NCBI GenBank assembly: GCA_017311185.1
Contig: JAESUZ010003171.1
Coordinates: forward strand, 1,798,001 to 1,862,000
Length of the DNA: 64,000 nt
Source of the DNA: Proteles cristata cristata
Taxonomy: Eukaryota; Chordata; Mammalia; Carnivora; Hyaenidae
Direction: 5' to 3'
Below, one piece after another: positions 56,370 to 64,000 of the stretch. Within the stretch, counting starts at the first letter, position 1; each line of letters begins with the position of its first letter. A model generated the notes under the pieces. It ran no database searches. It was not told the origin of the DNA and was given only the letters and a program-made list of their open reading frames with translations. The position numbers were made by a program, and so were the translations under genes.

Positions 56370-56596
56370 GGGTGCCTGGGTGGCTCAGCCTGGGTGGCTT
56401 CCGACTTCAGCTCAAGTCATGATCTCATGGTTTGTGAGTTCGAGCCCCGTGTTGGGCTCTGTGCTGACAGCTAGCTCAGAGCCTGGAGCCTGCTTCACAT
56501 TCTGTGTCTCCATCTCTCGCTCTCTGACCCTTCCCTGCTCATGCTGTCTCTCTCTCTCAGAAATAAATAAAAACATTTAAAAAAAATTTTTTTAAT
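56370..56596 (+). mobile_element. felid SINE with duplicated head, perfect 17-bp TSD
   Basis: The head repeats CCTGGGTGGCT twice (around 56376 and 56389) in place of the normal TCGGTTAAGCG. Body and tail are otherwise normal. AAAATAAGGCAGTTCTG at 56353-56369 is exactly repeated at 56597-56613. Confidence 0.95.
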
Positions 56597-56613
56597 AAAA
56601 TAAGGCAGTTCTG

Positions 56614-57126
56614 AAAGTTGTGTAGGAAGGAAGTAAAGCTGATTACATACTTAAATATATACTTAAATATACTTTACCACCTGTTTTTGTTAGTTTTTTT
56701 TTTTTCCAGAATCAATGATTCTCTCTAGGGCCTTATACTGAGAAGACTCTCAATAATATTTATAGAATAAATGAGTTATATTACTATGTGAGTAAAACAC
56801 TGGACAAAAACTGACATCACTATGGCCTGTTGACTCAGCCTGTCTTTCTTTATTCCCCGGCACATTAGAGTAGGAATGTCCAGCTCCGACACCAAGACCA
56901 GATTTCTATACAAGCAGATGCAGAAAGGCAAAGATTGAAATATTTAGCACTTGGGAGTTACTGCTGCAGCTTAGCTAGAGTCTTCCACAAACACATTTGG
57001 AAACACCAGTCTCCAAAACTGTGAGGGTGCCATAGCCTAGAATATGTCTAAGTACCTTGAATTTAGGTGGCCCCAGTACCCCTGTGGCATCACTTGTCTG
57101 TCTGTCCATCCTGAATAGGATAGAGC
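56614..57126. other. unique intron stretch
   Basis: No exon or repeat recognised. Confidence 0.45.
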
Positions 57127-57350
57127 TGCACTGTCTAAATAGGATAGCCGCCAGCCACGTGTGGTTATTCGTGGCTGGTCTGAAGAGAGATGTGCTGTGA
57201 GTGTAACACACACATTGGATTTCAGAAACATAGTACCCCAAAGGGATAAAATATTTCATTACTACCTTTATATCAATTACATATTGAAATGATACTATTT
57301 TAGACTATTGAGTTAAATAAAACAGATTATTAAAAAGAATTTCGTCCATT
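57127..57350 (+). mobile_element. nonautonomous hAT-like DNA transposon (tentative)
   Basis: GAGCTGCACTGTCTAAATAG start, then AGCCACGTGTGGTTATTCGT, GAGAGATGTGCTGTGAGTGT and AAATATTTCATTACTACCTT, the layout of a common mammalian MER-type element beginning CTGTCCAATA and AGCCACATGTGGCT. Exact family not certain. Confidence 0.6.
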
Positions 57351-59232
57351 CCTTTATAAATTTTTTAATGCAATTACTAGAAAAATTTAAATTACATCTG
57401 TGCCTTTATATTTCTGTTGGGATATGCTAACACAGAGCTTTATAGTCAGTGCTGAACCGTGACATCTGCTGGGTATAATGCAGCGAGCCCTGCCGAGTGA
57501 CCAGCACACCAGGCCCAGGAGGCTACAGACTACAAGTAAAATCTTAGATACCCTCCCCTGGGGTTAGAATGTCTCGATAATCTTTGAGACATTTGACTTA
57601 AACTTGCCACAGTGTTAATTCATATTTCTAGAACCTCCCAATACCATGATCTTAAAGCATAAAATGTATACTTGTTCTTTTAAAAAAATATTCTCAGAAT
57701 ATTGATCTATAGTAGCTTCACTCAGAGAAAGACTCTTGAAAAATCTGTGTTTGTCTTTATGGCCATAGTGGTCATCATTTTCTAAAATAGCATTTGGCTA
57801 GAGATTGAAATTTTGAAGCCAGAAGGAAACCCTCACTCGCTTAATGGGGAAGGTTGGGGCCTCAGAAGGACACTCTCTCTAAGCCTTTCAGCTGTTTCCA
57901 GTCATTGAAGGATGTAAAAATACAAGAAAAACAGTATTTTATTTTTCAGCTAAATTATAAGTGAATTTGTTTCAAAAATGAATTTAATTTCTCAAGGCTA
58001 GAAGTTCATAAAAACAACTCAGTTCCCAGTTAATAATAAGACTGGCGGATGCTCACTTCCAAAATTCACACTTGCTGAATGACTAGACCCATCATGTGTC
58101 AAAGCCCATCTTACCACCTGTGGAAGCCAGCTGCTGTAAAAGACTCATCATATCTGGATTCTGTTTGTATGTTGTGCTCCGAAAGAGGTCAAAAGAAGGT
58201 GCTAACTTATTCCTGGCCTAAGTTAAATCCATATGTGAGTGTAATCATTCCCAGATCGAAGTCTGCTTACGGTAACTGTGTGAGGACTGTAAGTTTACTG
58301 AAACTTTCAGGAGAGAAATATGGGAGTATAATGGTAGATGGCAGGCACTTCAAGGTTAATATTAACACAGTCACAGGAATAAACTTTTCCAACTACAGAA
58401 AATTGTTTTAAGAAAGCATTAAGTGTACTTTGGAATATGGGAGAGTAAGGCATTGTTTAGTTTAATGATGCAAAACTACCTTGCAGTTAATTGATTATCG
58501 TTTGTACTGGCTAAGTTTGATCTCTCCACTAGAATAATACAGTTGCAATTCCTAAGTGAAACGAGGTGCAGAGAGAGAGGAAGTTTATTGCAACTTTTTT
58601 TTTCTGTAATGAAAAAAGAGGAAACATGCTGTAATTTAATATTGGTAAAAGTTGAATCAACATATGCCTCAGTCTTGCTTAACAAAATAAGGAAACTTTA
58701 AAGGGCACATACTTTTAGGAAGATGGTAGGCATTGCCTTTGCCTTCCAAACAACCCTGATAAGTAGTTCAGCTTGAAAACCGATTTCCAAGACTAAATCT
58801 ATCCCTTTTTAGATACTCTAGTCAAGGATACCCTGTCCCATTTCAGCCCAAACATAGGCACTCAAAAACTTCATACCTATCCAGGACTTGTCCAGTGTGA
58901 AGACTTTTTGAGCATAAATTTTGTTGCAAAGACCTTTCAGTGTGTCTCAAATATTCCACTAATTTTAAAAACAGTTCTAAAAATGCATCTTTGTGCCATC
59001 CACTCAGGAAGCCATAAGATAGTCTAAAATAGTCTCTCTGCTATATTATGTGGATGGCTCTTGGATTCTTTCTCATCTCCTAGAAAATTGTCATACTGTA
59101 ATCACCAGGCTTTGGTTCTAAATTCAAATTTTCTACCACTGGATTTCCATTGTCCATCTGAAGAGAATTTTTTTATCTTTTTGAGGAAAATGGACCTTTT
59201 CAACTATGAAAAATCTACTGGGCTGATTGCCT
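57351..59232. other. 1.9 kb unique intron stretch
   Basis: No named repeat. The open frame at 58079-58411 (110 codons) has no recognised domain and no splice or start context that would support a gene. Confidence 0.45.
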
Positions 59233-59332
59233 GCCTTTCTTTCCTTCCTTCCCTCCTTCCCTCCTTCCCTCCTTCTCTCCTTCCTTCCTTCCTTCCTTCC
59301 TTCCTCCCTCCCTCCCTCCCTCCCTCCCTCCC
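59233..59332. repeat. (TTCC)n/(TCCC)n polypyrimidine tract, 100 bp
   Basis: Uninterrupted pyrimidine run on the + strand made of TTCC, then TCCC units, ending in seven TCCC units. Mirror-symmetric purine-pyrimidine tracts of this kind can form triplex DNA. Confidence 0.92.
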
Positions 59333-59525
59333 AGGTCTATAGACTTTATATACAGTATCAGACAGTTATGTTTGTTAGCAGTGCTTTAAAACTATATAAA
59401 ATTATTTCCCTTTCCTGAAGCAAATATACCAGACTCATAGTTGTTGCCAAAAGACTATACTGTGGTCCGTGGCATCATAGGTTGTGTTCTTTCTTCACCT
59501 GACTGAATCCTATCTTCCCTTTAAA

Positions 59526-59941
59526 GTTTATTTATTTAGGGGCACCCGGTGGCTCAGTCAGTAGAGTGTCTGGTTTCTGGTTTCGACTCAGATCAGGATC
59601 TCATGATCCTGAGGATTCATGAGTTCAAGCCTCACATCCACCTTCACGCTGACAACACAGAGCCTGCTTGGGATTCTGTTCCTCCCCTCCCCCCACTCTT
59701 CCCCCACTCAAGCTGCTGTTCTCCCTCAAAATAAATAAACTTTCAAAAAAATATTTAAAAAATAAAGTTTATTCATTTATTTTGAGAGAGAGAGAGGTGA
59801 GAAAGATAGAAAGAATCCCAAGGAGGTTCCATGCTATCAGTGCAGAGCCTGACGTGAGACTCAATCCCATGAAACATGAGATCATGACCTGAGCCAGAAT
59901 CAAGAATTGGACACTTGACTGACTGAGCCACCCAGGCACCT
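59526..59941 (-). mobile_element. minus-strand felid SINE split by a + strand SINE
   Basis: Outer element, from its tail complement at 59526-59538 and resuming at about 59762 to ACTGAGCCACCCAGGCACCT (end 59941). Its own duplication is CTGAATCCTATCTTCCCTTT (59503-59522) and CTGGATCCTATCTGTTCTTT (59942-59961). Confidence 0.88.
59539..59761 (+). mobile_element. felid SINE nested in inverted orientation
   Basis: GGGGCACCCGGTGGCTCAGT head to AAATAAATAAACTTTC tail, inserted in the tail of the minus SINE. Flanks TAAAGTTTATTTATTTA (59522-59538) and TAAAGTTTATTCATTTA (59763-59779) form its target-site duplication. Confidence 0.9.
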
Positions 59942-60232
59942 CTGGATCCTATCTGTTCTTTAAACCTTGGCTCCATTGTCATCTCCAGGAGGCCTTCCCC
60001 AGCCCCTGGTTTTGGTTAGGTGTCCCTCTCCCAGTTCACCTGGCTTCCTGTGTAGTTATAATATGACATTTATCACAGAATATTTAAGTGGTCGGGTTTG
60101 CCCTTTCCTCCACTTGCAGGTCAGGAACTATGTTTTTCTCATCTTGATATCTCTAAGACTCAGGACAGTGTATGACACCTGCTGAGTGATCAACAAATGT
60201 GCATTGGATGGATGGATGGATGGATGGATGGG
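59942..60232 (+). repeat. L2 3' end with (TGGA)n tail
   Basis: TTGGCTCCATTGTCATCTCC, AGGAGGCCTTCCCCAGCCCC, CAGGTCAGGAACTATGTTTT and GAGTGATCAACAAATGTGCA follow the L2 3' end, terminating in the 4-bp repeat TGGA, as L2 ends in a TGAA-type repeat. Confidence 0.85.
60205..60231. repeat. (TGGA)n microsatellite
   Basis: About six to seven TGGA units at the L2 terminus; likely variable. Confidence 0.92.
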
Positions 60233-60478
60233 GAAGCCACCAGCGTAGAGAATCTAAGCCTTCTCTGTGCCATGCATCTTGTTGGCTCTCTCATGTATGG
60301 ATCCCTATGCAAAATAATTTGTTTAAGTGCATGAAATACGTATATTAAATTACTACAAAAAAGCAATTATACTGAAGTAGTACTTATCAAAATACTTAAA
60401 AACAAATTTGTGATAGACAGTATGTGCACCTTTATTAACACATTAAATAATGAGATATAATAGCAGTCAGAACTAATA

Positions 60479-60680
60479 TTGAAAATATTTACTTATTTTG
60501 AGAGAGAGCATGCGCATGAGTGGGGGAGGGGCAGAGAGAAAGAAAAAGAGAATCCTAAGTAGTCTCTGCACTGACATCGATAGCAAGGAGCCTGATGCAC
60601 AGCCCAGTCTCCCAAACTGTGACGTCATGACCTGAGCCAAAATCAAGAGTTGGACGCTTAACTGACTGAGCCACCCAGGG
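60479..60680 (-). mobile_element. tRNA-derived felid SINE, minus strand
   Basis: TATTTACTTATTTTGAGAGA start; ends TTAACTGACTGAGCCACCCA and GGG, so the last few head bases (GCGCCCC) are lost. Confidence 0.9.
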
Positions 60681-61039
60681 TAAATTTATAGCAATGAGGA
60701 TAAATAACTTTTTAGTTATCTTCAACAAGTTTACTGTGATTTGAAAATTTCCATAATTTTATAGGTGACAAAGTATAGGTGTTCCTCATACTACTATCAT
60801 TTATTGCCTGTATACATATTTGAAGGAAATACTAAATCATAGTTAGAGGTTAGCAAAAATAAAGATGTCCTCTTTTCCCCAACCAAGTGTACTTTACCCC
60901 TCCCCCACTGCCACCACTTGTACACAAACCCACATGGACACACAGACCCCAGTGAGAAGCCCTGTCTGGGAGACACAGGAATATAGGTTAGGCAGCACGG
61001 CGTTGTGGCTTGCACACTGGCCTGAACGCAAGAAGCCAT
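60681..61039. other. unique intron stretch
   Basis: No exon or repeat recognised. Confidence 0.45.
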
Positions 61040-62000
61040 GAGACGTTACACTAAAAAGACTAGATTATTTTGAGCTGCTAGAGAACCATTGTAGGGTTTA
61101 AGCAAGGGATGATATTCAAAATGTTTGACAACTGTATTCACAGACACTGACTCATCAGACACGTGCCATCTGTGAACAGCCAGCCAGTTGAGAGCTACCA
61201 GTTCATACCAGTCAGCCCTAGGAATGTGGCTGGATTGACTAATGAGAGGGATTATTTGAGGGCGGAGGGAGTGTATGGAAAATATGGAAGAAGAATGAAA
61301 TTTGAGATAGAGAGATCATTCAGAAGGCTTTAACAAGGACTCAGGCAGTGGGATGGGAGCAGAGAGGAGGTAAGATAGGGAAAATTTAGGAAGTAGAATC
61401 AGAAGCACTTAGTACTTGGGAGCAGACTCTATAACTACTGACCTGCATTGCTGTGGGCCAGCATAAAGATGCCCTTCGTGTGTGCATGGTGGTTCACTGA
61501 TTAACGTTTTGAGTCTATAAAACAAGGAGAAGAAGGAACAGCAGTAGCAGCAGCACTCAGTACTGATAGGACACGAGAGAATGGAGACGGAAGAATCTCA
61601 GATGATTTCTCTGTATTGAGATCGGTGACAAGGTAGGGAAGGAGGAGGAGGAGCAAGTTGGGGGAGATGGTTGAAAGAGTAGTTCCTTTGGGTACTTTGT
61701 TTGAGATACCTGTGGGACACCCAAGTGGACACATGTCTAGCAGGTAGCTGGCCAACGGGCTGTGAAGCTTAGAACAGTAGTCTGGGCTGAATTTTGATTT
61801 GGAAATGATAACGACAGAGTTGAAGCCATGAGCTGGGATAATAGTAAGAGTAGGAAGTAGCATGTGGAGAGAAGACATCTAAAGGTTGATCCTTGGGGAG
61901 CACAGCTTAAAACGTTGGGAGGAAGTAGAGGAGCTAATGAAGAAGATGGGAGTGGAGGGGGGTGTGACAGCAGTGAGAACCAGAATAGAAATAAACTCAA
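61040..62000 (-). repeat. old interspersed repeat, family not named
   Basis: GAGGAGGAGCAAGTTGGGGG, TTTGAGATACCTGTGGGACA, CCCAAGTGGACACATGTCTA, AGTTGAAGCCATGAGCTGGG and CCTTGGGGAGCACAGCTTAA reproduce the conserved stations of a long ancient mammalian repeat in this orientation. Same family as 15970-16600 in my reading, covering a later part of it. I cannot give its database name. Confidence 0.55.
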
Positions 62001-62859
62001 GGAAGAGAATCAACTGGACATTTTCACCACCCCTGTCTCAATTCTTTGGGGGAACCCCTGGGGTATGTTCTGCTTTATGAGGCACCTGGTGTGTCTGAGG
62101 CAAACAGGAGGTCAGCATTCCCGTGTTCTGTAATTGTCCTAAACTGTAAGGGAATATATGTCTCATTCACAGAAAAGTGAATTAGGGTTTGGTTTAGAAA
62201 CTTGAAGTTTTCATTTAAAACTCACTTAGGAGGGAAATTCTAAACTGCCGTGACCATCCCTGGCCTAGGCGTATGGAAACAGCTGGTGTGTGCTACTGCC
62301 AGACCAAATCTGAGCATCACTGTCGGTCCACAGGGGTCTAAAATTGTTCCCAGCGAGAACACACGAGGTGCCACTTTCTGACAAAGGCAGGTAGCAGTAG
62401 AAGGGCCACCCCTGCGCCCAGAGGGCCAGGCCGGGTGACAGTGTGGTTTGGGAAAAGGGGCAAAGTGTCCTCAGGAACAGGAACCCCTCTGCTACGGCTT
62501 TTCCCCCATCCTGCTTAGCCCACCTGAGCCCAGAGGTGCTCGTTGCCTTTGGAAACAAACGCTGTGCAGTTGTTTGCAGATTTGGGCATGCAAATCCTTC
62601 AGACATGCACACATCCTGCTCGGCGGAGCATGGGAAGTGCTGCCTGGACCAGCTAACCAGGACCGCCTTCCGCCATGCCTCAGTCTGAAACTGATTGTGT
62701 TAGTTCTGCCTGTTTCACTTGAAGCCTGTTCAGAATAGCATAATCATCCTGGAAATACATAGGTTTGTTTTTATCTCAATCATTTTGACCTTGAGAGCTT
62801 CATGGTATATATGTGAGCACACCCTGAGTTCTCAGGTGAAGGGTGATTGAAAGGGGTGG
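62001..62859. other. GC-richer unique intron stretch
   Basis: 62240-62700 is GC-richer than the window average with scattered CG; open frames on both strands at 62265-62612, 62443-62688 and 62448-62738 overlap each other and share no recognised domain. It could be a regulatory or conserved segment; not shown. Confidence 0.4.
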
Positions 62860-63110
62860 GTATGCACTGGGGAGCAGAGTCCCAGCCTGGGGTTCAAACC
62901 CCAGCTCTGCCGCTTGCTTACTTATGTGACCTTGGTTAAGTTACTTGACCTCACTCTGCCTCCTTTTCTCATCAGTAAAATGGGTTAGTAATAGCATCTA
63001 GTATCATACATTTGTTACAAAAATATAATGCTATAATAATTCATATAAAGACCTTTTAAGAGTATCTGTCATGCACTAAGTATTCAACTAGAAGTTTACT
63101 ATTATTATAA
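62860..63110 (-). repeat. MIR SINE, antisense
   Basis: GGGGTTCAAACCCCAGCTCT, CTTATGTGACCTTGGTTAAG, TTACTTGACCTCACTCTGCC and TCAGTAAAATGGGTTAGTAA are a well-preserved antisense MIR. Confidence 0.9.
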
Positions 63111-64000
63111 ACTTAGTTACACCCTAGATGTGCCTCTGAGTGCTTTAAAAAGACTATTTGCTAAACTTCTCCTCTCCCCCACCCCACCACACACATACTT
63201 CTTCCTAGATATTTTCATTCTATAGTTAAAGATTTTGGTAATATTAAATATATAGCCAAGAGATCCTGGAATGCCTTAATCCCATTCTAGATCCCAGCCA
63301 CTGCTTCCCTTGAGATGCCTGAGGGAAATGTCGTACAGGAATGAACAGTGAGAAAGGAATGCACAGGAGCACTTCATCTTTACCAGGACTTGGGCCAGTA
63401 CCCTCATGGAGAAAATTCAGATGAGCTTAGCCATTTCTCTAAGTTAGTTAAACAGGACCCTTCAGCACAGCTGCCAGTTTCCCGAGGCATATGACCAGGG
63501 AGAAACACAAACACAGGTGGATAAATCTGTTCCCAATGCCTCATGCTCTGTAGCCTCACCAGAGGGAAATTGATGCCTCAGGTCAGCTTCTTAGTCTAGT
63601 CCCTGGTAAGAAAGAGACAAAGCTAATCACTGGCTGGTCCAGTGCCTTCCATCTGGGAGTGAGTGGGTTCTGGCCCTTTCTGCTTGAGTGACACAGAAAG
63701 GAGAGAGCCCCACTTTGCCAGCCTGTTGATGCACACTCATTCCACTCGCTGGAGAAGAGTCTGGTCAGTAACCCACCGGCCCTCCACCTCCCCTGGTAGC
63801 TTGACTCCCACCTACTCCCCGAGGTGCCTGTAGAAGGGAGAGGGCTCAGTGGTGTCCCCCCATCCTCAGCCACTTTTCTTAATATTTGGGGATTTTAATC
63901 CTCATGTTTTCAAGAATGGTAATTGAGCCAATTCTGGATAAAAGAAAGAAAGGACACAAGGTAAATTGGAAAATGAATTTCCTAAACTACCTCCCTTTCT
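63111..64000. other. unique intron stretch to the window end
   Basis: No exon, repeat or signal that I can support. The frame at 63583-63873 (minus) has no recognised domain. Confidence 0.45.

Noticed and set aside
58079..58411. 110-codon open frame on the plus strand
   Set aside because: No domain, no splice or promoter context, and it is not part of the expected LDAH protein.
59233..59332. CRISPR-like or protein-coding repeat
   Set aside because: Repeat unit is 4 bp without spacers; the Pro/Ser/Leu frames are simple products of the pyrimidine tract.
61501..61878. 125-codon open frame on the minus strand
   Set aside because: It lies in an old interspersed repeat and has no recognised domain.
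62265..62738. terminal LDAH exon or a CpG-island promoter
   Set aside because: The frames do not contain the expected Phe-Tyr-Tyr or catalytic His region, and CG density is too low for a CpG island.

Overview
This window is mammalian nuclear DNA, almost entirely intron, from a cat-like carnivore (Felidae or close feliform). Two interspersed repeat families point to this. One is a tRNA-derived SINE whose head reads GGGGCGCCTGGGTGGCTTAG and which has a CT-rich 3' part and an AAATAAA tail. The other is an L1 3' end reading GAGCACTGGGTGTTATGTGG followed by an AATAAA. Both differ from the dog forms I know. There are no operons, CpG-island promoters, CRISPR arrays or RNA genes.

The only gene I can support is LDAH (lipid droplet-associated hydrolase, C2orf43 in human), on the + strand. 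Three consecutive internal exons are present: 9183-9352, 41764-41998 and 56138-56220. All have consensus splice sites and compatible phases, and together they encode about residues 100-262 of a protein that is 325 residues long in human. The first exon carries the nucleophile elbow GHSIG and the second a hydrophobic stretch. The exons upstream of 9183 and the last coding part, with the catalytic Asp and His, lie outside the window. Introns of 32.4 kb and 14.1 kb fill nearly everything else.

Intron layout. 1-9 kb holds SINEs, MER5A, MIR and L2 remnants. 9.4-41.7 kb (intron 1) holds MaLR LTRs, a composite young L1 insertion at 16765-18007, an old minus-strand L1 5' region at about 26.2-28.7 kb, and an old + strand L1 from about 35.56 to 40.27 kb. 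That last element is interrupted by a young L1 3' end, an unassigned 1.65-kb segment and a MaLR LTR. 42-56 kb (intron 2) holds more old L1, two stacked minus-strand L1s at 49.5-54.4 kb and a Tigger-like DNA transposon. 56.2-64 kb is the start of the next intron, with nested SINEs, a long polypyrimidine tract, L2 and an unnamed old repeat.

I looked for an undescribed system and did not find one. The most informative structures are records of transposition: target-site duplications dating individual insertions, nested inverted SINEs, and an apparent L1 3' transduction in which a single 18-bp duplication brackets two L1 3' ends. Family names are from memory of the consensus sequences and were not checked with software; boundaries of old repeats are approximate.
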